A stretch of 37,799 nucleotides of DNA from Cardinium endosymbiont cEper1 of Encarsia pergandiella. Lineage in GTDB: Bacteria; Bacteroidota; Bacteroidia; Cytophagales; Amoebophilaceae. The notes under the pieces are model-generated. The model did not search any database, had not been told where the DNA came from, and saw only the letters and a list, made by a program, of their open reading frames with translations. The stretch spans positions 575,102-612,900 of the forward strand of contig NC_018605.1 of the NCBI RefSeq assembly GCF_000304455.1, given 5' to 3'. The position numbers and the translations under genes are program-made. Below are positions 7,745-16,382 of this stretch, piece by piece; the stretch's first letter is position 1, and each line of letters begins with the position of its first letter.

Positions 7745-8403
7745 AACCACTTTTTATATTTTGTCATGGTTGGGGATTTGATCAGCAGTTTTTTGAGCCA
7801 CTTATAAAAGAATACTTTCCTACCGTTGGCTGCCATTCTTTAGACCTTGGTTATTTTGGAAATGAAAAAATAGACCTTCCGACTGATCAGCCATTTATTG
7901 GTGTGGGTCATTCCCTTGGATTTATAAAATTGGCTTCCCTAAAGGTGAAATTTACGGCACTTATTGGGATACAGGCTTTTATAAACTTTTTAGGATTTGA
8001 TCCACAATTGCAAAAAAAAAGAAGGTTAGAACTTAAAACCATCTTCAACTATTTTCACCGCAATCCGATAGATACATTGACATCGTTCCATAAACGTTGT
8101 GGACTAGATTATACCTTTCCCAAAAGTTTTAATACAACAAAGTTGATCCAAGATTTGGCATTGCTCACTACTACACATCCATTCCCATCTATACCACTAT
8201 TGATAATAGGTGCAAAAAATGATTCTATTGTACCTCCACCCCTTATATATGATAATTTTAGTAAATTAAGTAAATATGTTAAAGTTATAGTGCATCACAA
8301 AGGTCATCATTGCTTAGGCCTATATGAGCGTCATTTTATATATCAGCAAATTATAAATTTTTTAGATAGAATTGGCCAAAGTATACATACAACGCAACTT
8401 TAA
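7741..8403 (+). CDS. bioH: Pimeloyl-[ACP] methyl ester esterase (BioH-like alpha/beta hydrolase)
   Basis: Alpha/beta hydrolase that most likely removes the methyl group from pimeloyl-ACP methyl ester, freeing pimeloyl-ACP for BioF. The protein opens with FCHGWGFDQQFFEPL, the HGW oxyanion region seen in BioH. The nucleophile Ser is in GVGHSLGF, the acid Asp in IGAKNDSIVPP, and the His in HHKGHHCLGLYER. It has 220 residues, shorter than the roughly 256 of E. coli BioH, because the lid region is reduced. Its position between bioF and bioC supports the assignment over other esterases (BioG, BioJ, BioV). It overlaps bioF by 4 bp and bioC by about 32 bp. Confidence 0.85.
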   Translation: MKPLFIFCHGWGFDQQFFEPLIKEYFPTVGCHSLDLGYFGNEKIDLPTDQPFIGVGHSLGFIKLASLKVKFTALIGIQAFINFLGFDPQLQKKRRLELKTIFNYFHRNPIDTLTSFHKRCGLDYTFPKSFNTTKLIQDLALLTTTHPFPSIPLLIIGAKNDSIVPPPLIYDNFSKLSKYVKVIVHHKGHHCLGLYERHFIYQQIINFLDRIGQSIHTTQL

Positions 8404-9109
8404 CAGCGCAAGCGCATCTTATGATGCAGTTGCTTCTATTCAAAAAAAATGTGCTACACAGTTAGTTGGTTGCTTGAAAAAGCATTTTCCTACATGTCAT
8501 CCAGATACTATTTTAGATTTGGGTACAGGTACTGGATATATTCCAGAAATATTATTGTATGCTTTTCCTGAAAGCAAGTTTACTTTAAATGACCTATCAT
8601 TTAATATGCTTGATAAAGCAAAAAAGAAACTACCCAGTAAAAGGGTCAGCTATATTTTAGGTGATATGGAAGTACAAGATTTCGATTTTCATGATCTTAT
8701 CATCTCCAATTTGGCACTACAATGGGTAGACGATTTATATAGAACCATAAGAAAGTTTTACGAAAAATCAGGTTTTTTTGCTTTTTCATGTTTACTCGAT
8801 GGTACATTTAGTGAATGGTCTAAAATCTTTATAGATGCCTCTCTGACTACACCCATCCATCGGTATCCATCTAGACCAGCATTAGAGCATTATATAGGTT
8901 CCTTAGAGCCAAGTAAATACTTTTGCGATGTATGTGCCTTTGATGTAGTTTTTTCAAGCGCAGCCGACTTTATGAGATACTTAAAGGCACTAGGCGCAAA
9001 TTACAGCCACCAGCACATTACGATAGCTGATTTAAAAAGGATTATTAACATGTATAGAGATAAAATTAAGGTCACGTATAAAGTATTTTTTTGCATTTTA
9101 AGTAGATGA
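8372..9109 (+). CDS. bioC: Malonyl-[ACP] O-methyltransferase
   Basis: SAM-dependent methyltransferase that methylates the free carboxyl of malonyl-ACP, so the fatty-acid machinery can extend it to pimeloyl-ACP methyl ester. SAM motif I is ILDLGTGTGYIPEIL and the diagnostic BioC segment is SNLALQWVDD. The N-terminus FNSASASYDAVASIQ matches BioC proteins. The best start is a TTG at 8372, which places the gene 32 bp inside bioH. No ATG occurs early enough to keep the conserved N-terminus, so translation probably depends on coupling to bioH. The 245-residue length is normal. Its stop overlaps bioD by 4 bp. Confidence 0.9.
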   Translation: MAKVYIQRNFNSASASYDAVASIQKKCATQLVGCLKKHFPTCHPDTILDLGTGTGYIPEILLYAFPESKFTLNDLSFNMLDKAKKKLPSKRVSYILGDMEVQDFDFHDLIISNLALQWVDDLYRTIRKFYEKSGFFAFSCLLDGTFSEWSKIFIDASLTTPIHRYPSRPALEHYIGSLEPSKYFCDVCAFDVVFSSAADFMRYLKALGANYSHQHITIADLKRIINMYRDKIKVTYKVFFCILSR

Positions 9110-9723
9110 AAATCTTTATCACCGGAACAGATACAGATGTTGGTAAGACCATTGTAAGTAGCTGGCTTTGTCTACATACTGGATACGCTTATTTTAAGCC
9201 TATTCAAACCGGAGCTATTTTAGGTAGAGACAGTTATACAGTCAATCAATTAACAGGAACCGATGTCTATAAAGAAGCATTTCTCTTTAAAGCGCCATTA
9301 TCCCCCCATTTGGCTGCATCAATGGAAAGCAAGGAAATTGACATCAACAAGATAGAGTTACCTAAAGTCAACCATTTAATTATAGAGGGTGCTGGAGGCA
9401 TTCTTGTTCCAATTAATGAAAATATACTTATGGTTGATCTAATAAAGCAGTTTGCGATACCGGTCATCTTAGTAGCTCGGTCTACGCTTGGCACTATTAA
9501 CCACACATTGTTAAGTTTAGAAGCCTTGCGTGCAAGGGACATACCTGTACTAGGCATAATTTTAAATGGGCCATATCATCAAGATAATCTTCAAACAATC
9601 GAATCCTATGGTAAAACGCAAGTGCTGGCATCTATCCCTAGATTAGCCCATATAACCCAAAAACACTTAATAGAAGTACCCTTTTCTGATCCATTACAAA
9701 CTATTTTTAAACTATGCATCTAA
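9106..9723 (+). CDS. bioD: Dethiobiotin synthetase
   Basis: ATP-dependent carboxylase that closes the ureido ring: 7,8-diaminononanoate + CO2 + ATP to dethiobiotin. The P-loop GTDTDVGKT is at residues 7-15. The substrate lysine region (YFKPIQTGA) and the IIEGAGGILVPI loop are conserved. At 205 residues it is slightly shorter than the E. coli enzyme (about 225) but complete. The ATG overlaps the end of bioC by 4 bp, and its last 10 bp overlap the bioA start, so the plus-strand genes are tightly coupled. Confidence 0.95.
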   Translation: MKIFITGTDTDVGKTIVSSWLCLHTGYAYFKPIQTGAILGRDSYTVNQLTGTDVYKEAFLFKAPLSPHLAASMESKEIDINKIELPKVNHLIIEGAGGILVPINENILMVDLIKQFAIPVILVARSTLGTINHTLLSLEALRARDIPVLGIILNGPYHQDNLQTIESYGKTQVLASIPRLAHITQKHLIEVPFSDPLQTIFKLCI

Positions 9724-10964
9724 AGGACAGAGATCGCAAACTGATATGGCATCCATTTACGCAAGAAAAAACAGCTGAACCGCCTATTGCCATTAAAAGG
9801 GGCTATGGGTCTTATCTGTATGATACAGATGATACACCATACTTAGATCTTATCTCTAGTTGGTGGGTAAATTTACATGGTCATGCGCATCCCGATATAG
9901 TCAAAGCTATACATGCGCAAAGCATGACTTTAGAACATGTGATTTTTGCTGGATTTACCCATGAACCTGCGGTACAGCTTTGTGAAAAGCTCCAGCCTTT
10001 GTTACCAGGGTTTTCCAAATTCTTTTTTTCAGATAATGGTTCTACAGCGGTTGAAGTAGCACTAAAGATGGCTTATCAATATTGGCGCAATCAAGGTGTA
10101 CTTACAAGAACCATCTTTTTAAGTTTTGATGGTGGATATCATGGCGATACATTTGGCGCAATGAGTATAGGGGTAAAATCTGGTTTTCATACACTATTTT
10201 CAGATCTATTTTTTTCCGTTTTAACGATTCCTTTTCCTGCAACTTGGGATGGAGATGAAGCCATGCAAAGTAAAGAAGCCTATGCACTTGAAGTATTGGC
10301 CTCCCATTTAAGTACCAGTGGTGATCGCATTGTTGCATTGGTTTTAGAGCCTTTAATACAGGGGGCAAACGGGATGAAGATGTGCCGTCCAGCCTTTGTT
10401 GAACAGATCGTTCACTTGGTACAGAACTATGAAATCTTAGTAATTTTTGATGAAGTAATGACCGGTTTTGGCCGTACCGGTACCTACTTTTGTTTCGAAC
10501 AGATTAACATTATACCAGATTTTCTATGTCTTGCTAAGGGATTAACAGGAGGCTTTTTACCCCTTGCTTTAACCATTACGACAGAAAAAGTTTATAAAGC
10601 ATTTTGGGATGAGCCACTTAACAAATCTTTTGCGCATGGCCATTCTTATACAGCGAATCCTTTAGGCTGTGCAGCGGCCATTGCTTCTTTGGACTTATTG
10701 ATGCAACCAAGTACTATGCAATCCATTCAAGCCATTCATCATACACATACAAAAGAAATAGTCAATTTACCAGCAAAACATAAACGTATTACCGGTACAA
10801 TAGCCGCATTTGATGTAGGCAATGCACAAACCTTCAAAAGAAAATGTTTAGAACAAGGACTTTTGATCCGGCCGCTTGGTAATGCTGTTTACCTGTTACC
10901 GCCCTATTCCACCACCGTCTCTGAATTAGAAGAAGCTTACGAAAAAATTAAAAATATCCTTTGA
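9714..10964 (+). CDS. bioA: Adenosylmethionine-8-amino-7-oxononanoate aminotransferase
   Basis: PLP-dependent class III aminotransferase that uses SAM as amino donor to turn 8-amino-7-oxononanoate into 7,8-diaminononanoate. Typical BioA segments are IWHPFTQ at the N-terminus, LISSWWVNLHGHAHP for substrate binding, VIFDEVMTGFGRTG for PLP, and the Schiff-base lysine K275 in CLAKGLTGGFLPLA. The WHPFTQ and SSWW signatures separate BioA from other omega-aminotransferases. The 416 residues are full length. It is the last gene of the cluster. The sequence after its stop has an IS6 relic and no clear terminator. Confidence 0.96.
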   Translation: MHLKDRDRKLIWHPFTQEKTAEPPIAIKRGYGSYLYDTDDTPYLDLISSWWVNLHGHAHPDIVKAIHAQSMTLEHVIFAGFTHEPAVQLCEKLQPLLPGFSKFFFSDNGSTAVEVALKMAYQYWRNQGVLTRTIFLSFDGGYHGDTFGAMSIGVKSGFHTLFSDLFFSVLTIPFPATWDGDEAMQSKEAYALEVLASHLSTSGDRIVALVLEPLIQGANGMKMCRPAFVEQIVHLVQNYEILVIFDEVMTGFGRTGTYFCFEQINIIPDFLCLAKGLTGGFLPLALTITTEKVYKAFWDEPLNKSFAHGHSYTANPLGCAAAIASLDLLMQPSTMQSIQAIHHTHTKEIVNLPAKHKRITGTIAAFDVGNAQTFKRKCLEQGLLIRPLGNAVYLLPPYSTTVSELEEAYEKIKNIL

Positions 10965-11367
10965 TATTCATTTAAAAAGGATGTAGCGGACAGAAAAATT
11001 AGGACAAGAAAATATTAATTTTATTTCTATGTATTTGATTTTATTATGTTATTTGTTTCACACCTGTAGCAGTTTACCGCCCCATAATACCTAAAATATA
11101 AGAGAAAAGAGCGCGTTATACAAAATCAACCATAGATGCGATACAACTATTAATTTTATTCTTTTATTTTTTATATTAGAGCTTTGGCCATGCCGACAGC
11201 AAACAGCCATATTGTACGGCTTCCCAACCAAGTTAATTTGACAATATTACTAATTGCTACCAAGTAGCCAAAAATACTGTTATTTTTTGTGCTAATGTGT
11301 GTATATGCAGAACAATAAAAAAATTGGGTAAAACCTGACTGTATAATTTTTGTAAGTACGAATCAAG
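10965..11367. other. Intergenic region after bioA
   Basis: About 400 bp without a supported gene. It contains the IS6 right-end relic at 11076-11147 and, at 10988-11001, the inverted copy of the 14-mer also seen at 1663-1676. The remainder is AT-rich. A TATAAT hexamer occurs at about 11341-11346, roughly 20 bp before the small membrane-protein start, without a matching upstream element. Confidence 0.4.
11076..11147 (+). mobile_element. IS6-family right-end relic
   Basis: The segment aligns by eye with the last 72 bp of the IS6 element ending at 37543: CATAATACCTAAAAT near the start, TATACAAAATCAACC in the middle, and ATAGATGCGATACAAC at the terminus. The terminal CAGAACC has mutated, so this is an old solo end next to the biotin cluster, on the opposite side from the 79-bp derivative at 5456. 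Confidence 0.55.
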
Positions 11368-11532
11368 ATGAAAGGTAATATCAAAGCAATTGGAAGATTT
11401 TTAGCAGTACTCCTTGCCTTACTCTCCGTAGGTATGCATTGGGGCGTTGTAGTCATACCCATCCTTGCTGGGTATAAATTTAACATGTTATGCATTGCCT
11501 TCCTACTCCTATTTTTGTCTATAGTTCTTTGA
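11368..11532 (+). CDS. Small hydrophobic membrane protein, 54 residues
   Basis: An ATG-started frame of 55 codons encodes MKGNIKAIGRFLAVLLALLS, continuing with two hydrophobic segments (about residues 9-33 and 38-54) separated by a short GYKF turn. The positively charged N-terminus followed by two helices fits a small inner-membrane protein. I do not recognise a family. It stands alone between the biotin cluster and greA with 115 bp to greA. Supporting a real gene: clean start, continuous hydrophobic pattern, and no frame breaks. Against it: small size and no homologue I can name. Confidence 0.5.
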   Translation: MKGNIKAIGRFLAVLLALLSVGMHWGVVVIPILAGYKFNMLCIAFLLLFLSIVL

Positions 11533-11647
11533 TAAATAAGCAGTACTAGCATGAATGTATTAAACATACTAGAAATAGTGTTTTTTTAAAGCAATCGAAC
11601 AATTTGCGTTGTAAAAAATAATTAAAACCATAAAACATAGAACCTCG

Positions 11648-12118
11648 ATGACCTATTATACAGAAGAAGGATTAGAGCGCATGAAGAAAGAGCTAATTTG
11701 GTTAAAAAGCGAAGGGCGCATTCGGGTGGCCAATGACTTGGCAGAAGCTCATAAAAAGGGAGATCTAAGTGAAAATGCCGAATATGATGCTGCTAGAGAT
11801 GCACAAGGATTATTAGAAGCAAAGATTGCTGCTTTAGAAACTTTGGTGGCCAATGCTAGAGTACTACAAGCAGATGAAATTGACTTATCTCGCGTTTCTA
11901 TTCTCTCTAAAACACGGGTTAGGAATAAAAAAACAGGTACAGAATCTGTTTTTATGCTTGTCTCTCAGGGTGAAGCTGATCTAAAGCAGGGTAAGATTTC
12001 TGTTGAATCCCCTATGGGCAAAGGGCTATTAGGTAAAAAGGTATCTGAGACTGCTCAAATCGATACCCCCTCTGGTATCATTGAATTGGAAATTTTAAAA
12101 ATCGGCTTAGATCTTTAA
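11648..12118 (+). CDS. greA: Transcription elongation factor GreA
   Basis: GreA binds the RNA polymerase secondary channel and stimulates cleavage of backtracked RNA. The 156-residue protein has the N-terminal coiled coil with the acidic catalytic tip in GDLSENAEYDAA and the C-terminal FKBP-like domain with SPMGKGLLGKKVSE. Both domains are full length. The start MTYYTEEGLERM is the usual one in Bacteroidota. It has its own upstream region, and the ferredoxin gene follows after 87 bp. Confidence 0.97.
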   Translation: MTYYTEEGLERMKKELIWLKSEGRIRVANDLAEAHKKGDLSENAEYDAARDAQGLLEAKIAALETLVANARVLQADEIDLSRVSILSKTRVRNKKTGTESVFMLVSQGEADLKQGKISVESPMGKGLLGKKVSETAQIDTPSGIIELEILKIGLDL

Positions 12119-12205
12119 AATTATTCATACAAACCTTACATAAGAATTTGCTGCAATCTTTTATTTCTATTAATTTAGCAAGTATTATAAAATAGTTTTA
12201 GCAAT

Positions 12206-12550
12206 ATGGCTTTACGGATAACAGAAGCATGTATTAATTGTGGTGCATGTGCAGTTGAGTGCCCTAATACTGCAATATATGAAGGTGGAGCAGATTGGAA
12301 ATGGGCTGAAGGTACGCAGTTGAAAAGCGTGGAGGTAGGGGGAACGTTATTGGATGCAACCACGCCACAACCACCCTACACAGATGATACCTTTTATATT
12401 GTTACAGACAAGTGTACAGAGTGTGTTGGTTTTCATGAAACACCCCAATGTGCAGCAGTTTGCCCAGTAGACTGTTGCGTATTAGATCTAGATCACCCAG
12501 AAACAAAAGAAAGATTGCTAGAAAAAAAGAATTTTTTACATGGGCATTAA
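12206..12550 (+). CDS. Dicluster 4Fe-4S ferredoxin
   Basis: Small cytosolic electron carrier with two [4Fe-4S] sites. The first set is C9-x2-C12-x2-C15-x3-C19 in CINCGACAVECP. The second is the C-x2-C-x8-C-x3-C arrangement in CTECVGFHETPQCAAVCPVDCC, with the eight-residue insert typical of the YfhL/Allochromatium-type 2[4Fe-4S] ferredoxins. At 114 residues it is complete. The electron partners are not evident from neighbours; malic enzyme and the radical-SAM proteins BioB and RlmN in this window are possible users of reduced Fe-S carriers. Confidence 0.92.
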   Translation: MALRITEACINCGACAVECPNTAIYEGGADWKWAEGTQLKSVEVGGTLLDATTPQPPYTDDTFYIVTDKCTECVGFHETPQCAAVCPVDCCVLDLDHPETKERLLEKKNFLHGH

Positions 12551-12602
12551 AACGTGTCGCCAGAACCAGGATATATAATTTTATATATAAATTAACTATA
12601 CA

Positions 12603-12908
12603 GTGGAATTACACAGAGGATTAGATGAGGTTTATTCCAAAAGAGTAAATGCAGGAAAAAGAGTTTATTTCTTTGATATAAAGTCAACCAGAAGCAAAGA
12701 CTATTATCTTACCATCACCGAAAGTAAGAAAAGAGCAGAAACAGATGGCATGGCTTACGAAAGGCATAAAATTTTTTTATATAAAGAAGATATAAATAAA
12801 TTTATTCGTGCACTTAATGAAGTAGTTGATCACCTTAAAACTACGCTAATGGCGGACTATGCATTCGATCAATTTGATCGGAATACAGAAGAAAATCCAA
12901 ACAAATAA
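12603..12908 (+). CDS. DUF3276 / PUR-family nucleic-acid-binding protein
   Basis: A 101-residue protein of the DUF3276 family, a bacterial PUR-domain fold found mostly in Bacteroidota and spirochaetes. Family members bind single-stranded nucleic acids. The core RVYFFDIKSTRSKDYYLTITE and the later HKIFLYKEDINKFIRAL match the family, with a short acidic tail. The start is a GTG at 12603, which gives MELHRGLDEVYSKRV; no closer ATG would preserve the N-terminus. It sits between the ferredoxin and ychF as a separate unit, with 78 bp to ychF. Confidence 0.85.
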   Translation: MELHRGLDEVYSKRVNAGKRVYFFDIKSTRSKDYYLTITESKKRAETDGMAYERHKIFLYKEDINKFIRALNEVVDHLKTTLMADYAFDQFDRNTEENPNK

Positions 12909-12986
12909 GCTATTCACATCAAATTAAGACACATTTAGGATGCTGATAGCCGTCATATTAAAGTTTTTGATTTTATACATTGATCC

Positions 12987-14084
12987 ATGGCTTTAAAATG
13001 TGGACTTGTTGGGTTGCCCAATGTAGGCAAATCTATGTTATTTAATGGTTTATCAAATGGGAATGCAGCTTCTGCGAACTTTCCTTTTTGTACCATAGAG
13101 CCTAATCTAGGTATGGTAATGGTGCCAGACCCACGTATCGACCTCCTTGTTAGACTGGCAAAATCTAAAAATAGTATACCTGCTATTATAGAGTTTGTAG
13201 ACATAGCTGGATTGGTAAAGGATGCCCATCAAGGAGAAGGGTTGGGTAATAAATTCCTTAGCCATATTCGCGAAGTGGATGCAATTGTACATGTGATCAG
13301 GTGTTTTGAGGATGAAGATGTATTACATGTAGCTGGTGGTGTAGATCCTGTTTTTGACAAACAAATTATAGACCATGAACTACGGTGCAAGGATATCGAT
13401 AGCTTAACCAAAAGGTTAAATAAAATGGAGCAGTTTGCTAAACATCCATCAAAAGCTTCACAAGATGGCTATAAGCTATTGAATCTATTTTTAACAGCAC
13501 TTAAACAAGGCCGTAATGCACGAGATATTCGCGTAACAGCAGCAGATCAGCCATTGATTGATGATTGGCAGCTACTTACGTCAAAACCTGTTATTTACTT
13601 TGCCAATGTAGATGAGGCCACCATACTTGGCCACAAGAACCTTCACTTGTCTTCCCTACAAGAGGCTGTTACCGAAGAAAATAGTAAGATGATTGTAGGC
13701 TCAACTGCATTAGAAATACAACTTAACGCATTAAGTGGTGAAGAAAAAGATTTTATCTTACAAACATACAAACTTAAAGCATCTGCATTAGACACGCTTA
13801 TTCAATCAGCCTATTCGTTGCTTCAGCTTATTACCTATTTTACAGTAGGCCCACAAGAAGTACGGGCATGGACTATTCAAAATGGCACGAAAGCACCTCA
13901 AGCAGCAGGCGTAATTCATACAGACTTTCAACGTGGATTTATTAAAGCAGAGGTTATTGCTTTTGAAGATTATCAAACCTATAAAAGTGTAAATGGTTGT
14001 CGTGAAGCGGGAAAGCTACGCATAGAAGGTAAAGATTATATAGTCCAGGATGGTGATGTAATCCTTTTTCGTTTTAATGTGTAG
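12987..14084 (+). CDS. ychF: Redox-regulated ATPase YchF (Obg/OLA1 family)
   Basis: Universal P-loop protein of the Obg family that binds ATP in preference to GTP and associates with ribosomes. The P-loop is GLPNVGKSMLFN, switch regions include VDIAGLVKDAHQGEGLGNKFL, and the altered base-specificity motif is NVDE in YFANVDEATI instead of the NKxD of GTPases. A helical insert (residues about 130-200) and a C-terminal TGS-like domain (FFRGFIKAEV-type segment, here GFIKAEVIAFEDY) are present. The 365 residues are full length. The next gene begins 23 bp later. Confidence 0.96.
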   Translation: MALKCGLVGLPNVGKSMLFNGLSNGNAASANFPFCTIEPNLGMVMVPDPRIDLLVRLAKSKNSIPAIIEFVDIAGLVKDAHQGEGLGNKFLSHIREVDAIVHVIRCFEDEDVLHVAGGVDPVFDKQIIDHELRCKDIDSLTKRLNKMEQFAKHPSKASQDGYKLLNLFLTALKQGRNARDIRVTAADQPLIDDWQLLTSKPVIYFANVDEATILGHKNLHLSSLQEAVTEENSKMIVGSTALEIQLNALSGEEKDFILQTYKLKASALDTLIQSAYSLLQLITYFTVGPQEVRAWTIQNGTKAPQAAGVIHTDFQRGFIKAEVIAFEDYQTYKSVNGCREAGKLRIEGKDYIVQDGDVILFRFNV

Positions 14085-14107
14085 GTAGGCTAAATGGCAT
14101 ATATCAA

Positions 14108-14971
14108 ATGAACGCTACCTACCTGCTTTTAATGTGTACCATAGTGGTAGCTTTATTTTGTAAGAAAAGCAGACCTATCTACCTATGGATAATCGCTACA
14201 AATTTAGTAGCGTGGTACCAAGGTGTAATAAATAGCATCGGTATCTTTTTTTTAGCGCTATTTACCACTCTTAATTATATATATTTAAATTTTCTACTGA
14301 ACAAGTTCCTAAAGACTTTATTGTGTATAATAATATATACATTTATAGTAGCAGCTATGATTCATTATCTCCCAGGGTTTTTGAATTTATGGGTGGTCCA
14401 TGAATCAAAACTATCCACATTATCTATACCCTTTTCAATGCATTTAAACTTTGATCAGCCTATGGTTGTGCTAATGGTTTATTGTATGAGTGACCTATCT
14501 ACTTTAGAAAAAAATAATAACCTGAGCTGTCAACAGCTCATGAAATATACCATTGTTCCCTATATATGCTCTATTCCATTTATTTTTATACTCGGTTATC
14601 TAAGTGGCCTTATATTATTTGATCCTTGCCTGACCAATATACTGTGGATATGGATCATGCATAATTTTTTTTTAGTTTGTCTGACAGAAGAAGTACTTTT
14701 TCGTGGTTGTTTACAAAGAGCCATTCAAAATGGGTTAACCCGTTATGGCGTGCACAATGGATTATGGGCCGTTATACTCGCTTCATTCCTATTTGGCATA
14801 GTACATTTTAAAGGAGGTCTTATCTATATGGGACTCGCGGCTATAGCTGGTTTTTTATATGGATATGCCTATTACAAAACAGGTAAAGTAGTATGCGCGA
14901 TGATCGTCCATTTTGCTGTAAATCTACTCCACTTTTTACTATTTACCTATCCCATGGCAATGGCTAAATAA
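14108..14971 (+). CDS. CPBP-family intramembrane metalloprotease
   Basis: A polytopic membrane protein of 287 residues with about eight hydrophobic segments. Three family motifs lie in the C-terminal half: E194-E195-V-L-F-R (TEEVLFRGCLQR), F-G-I-V-H233-F, and H268-F-A-V-N272 (IVHFAVNLLHF). These are the glutamates, histidines and asparagine that form the active site of CAAX-prenyl/bacteriocin-processing (CPBP, Abi) proteases. The substrate is unknown; family members process prenylated proteins or peptides or mediate immunity to peptides. It follows ychF closely and could share its transcript. Confidence 0.85.
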   Translation: MNATYLLLMCTIVVALFCKKSRPIYLWIIATNLVAWYQGVINSIGIFFLALFTTLNYIYLNFLLNKFLKTLLCIIIYTFIVAAMIHYLPGFLNLWVVHESKLSTLSIPFSMHLNFDQPMVVLMVYCMSDLSTLEKNNNLSCQQLMKYTIVPYICSIPFIFILGYLSGLILFDPCLTNILWIWIMHNFFLVCLTEEVLFRGCLQRAIQNGLTRYGVHNGLWAVILASFLFGIVHFKGGLIYMGLAAIAGFLYGYAYYKTGKVVCAMIVHFAVNLLHFLLFTYPMAMAK

Positions 14972-15162
14972 GATTGTTTCTTCTAAAGAAGCAAAGCTTA
15001 ACGATGGTTTTAGCAGCTTAAGTCTATTGGTCATCATATGCATGTATCATATTTTGAATAAAATATTTCCAAACCATTAAATTTTTTTCTAGTGCTTATT
15101 TGCGCATTATAACAATATACTAGTATGCTATATAATTTTAATACTTTATTTTAACCAATTTT

Positions 15163-16260
15163 ATGTCAGCACCTCTAAGCAGCTGTTTGTCCAAACCATC
15201 TATCTATAATTTAACTGAAAAAGAATTGATACTTTGGTTGACAGAACAGGGTGAAAAACCTTTCCGTGGTGGCCAAATTTGGAAATGGATCTACCAAAAA
15301 CGGGTCAATAGCTTTAGTGCAATGAGTGACTTAAGTGTAACCACTCGATCGCTACTAGATAAACACTTTTCATTGACTTCCATAGTAGAAGATAAGGTTC
15401 AATATGCTAAGGATGGAACGATTAAATGTTTACTGAAACTGCATGATGGCCATTTAATTGAAACAGTTTTAATGGAACATAGGTATGGGCTATCGATTTG
15501 TGTTACCACACAAGTGGGTTGTAATATTGGTTGTACATTTTGTGCCAGCGGTCTCCTACCCAAGAAAAGAGATTTAACAGCAGGCGAAATAGTAGAGCAA
15601 TTCCTCCATATGCAAAAAAAGTTGGATACAGCGCCTGGGCAAAAAAGAATTAGCCATATCGTTGTCATGGGTATTGGAGAACCATTCGATAATTATGATC
15701 ATCTTTTGCGCTTCATACATATTGTCAACCATGCAAAAGGCCTTGCTATTGGTGCACGACATATTACGGTTTCTACCAGTGGACTAGATCGCAAAATAAG
15801 AACTTTTGCAGATGAAGGTCTACAGGTGAATCTTGCCCTTTCCTTGCATGCAGCCAACAATATACTACGTACACGGATTATGCGGCTCAATACAGCTATT
15901 CCCATAGAAAAACTTATGGAAGCGATAGATTACTATCTGGAAAAAACAAATAGACGCCTAACTTTTGAATATATTCTACTAAAAGATGTGAATGACTCAG
16001 AATCATGTGCTTTTGAGTTAGCCAATTTAATTTTGGCACGCAAGCAACGCCACTTGATTCATGTAAATCTTATTCCCTATAACCCAGTAAATGAATTAGG
16101 CCATTACAAACGCAGTCTACCCAAAACCATTTATCATTTTATTTCTACACTGCGTGCACAGGGCATTTATGCAATCGTGCGTGGAGAACATGGTACAGAT
16201 ATTGACGCCGCTTGTGGACAATTGCGGAGCAAACAACTACACTATAAACTAAGCCATTGA
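15163..16260 (+). CDS. rlmN: Dual-specificity 23S rRNA/tRNA adenine C2-methyltransferase
   Basis: Radical-SAM enzyme that methylates C2 of A2503 in 23S rRNA and A37 in certain tRNAs. The cluster motif is C120-x3-C124-x2-C127 in GCNIGCTFCASG. The two mechanistic cysteines are also present: C113 in SICVTTQVG, and C351 in DIDAACGQLRSK. The N-terminal accessory domain contains GGQIWKWIYQKRV. The 365 residues are a normal length. A 190-bp leader separates it from the protease gene; the ATG at 15163 (MSAPLSSCLSK) adds a short extension before the conserved LTEKELILWL. Confidence 0.96.
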   Translation: MSAPLSSCLSKPSIYNLTEKELILWLTEQGEKPFRGGQIWKWIYQKRVNSFSAMSDLSVTTRSLLDKHFSLTSIVEDKVQYAKDGTIKCLLKLHDGHLIETVLMEHRYGLSICVTTQVGCNIGCTFCASGLLPKKRDLTAGEIVEQFLHMQKKLDTAPGQKRISHIVVMGIGEPFDNYDHLLRFIHIVNHAKGLAIGARHITVSTSGLDRKIRTFADEGLQVNLALSLHAANNILRTRIMRLNTAIPIEKLMEAIDYYLEKTNRRLTFEYILLKDVNDSESCAFELANLILARKQRHLIHVNLIPYNPVNELGHYKRSLPKTIYHFISTLRAQGIYAIVRGEHGTDIDAACGQLRSKQLHYKLSH

Positions 16261-16382
16261 TTCATACAGCAACTTTTAGTATAAATAATTTAAAAATGGT
16301 AACTTGATGTATCTGCTACTGATTAGCAAGCAAATATTTACGTTAATATGTCCAAGATTTTTTACCTAAATATCGAAATATT

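Noticed and set aside
11292-11567. 91-codon frame on the minus strand
   Set aside because: It lies antisense to the 54-residue membrane peptide, is low in complexity, and lacks any recognisable motif.
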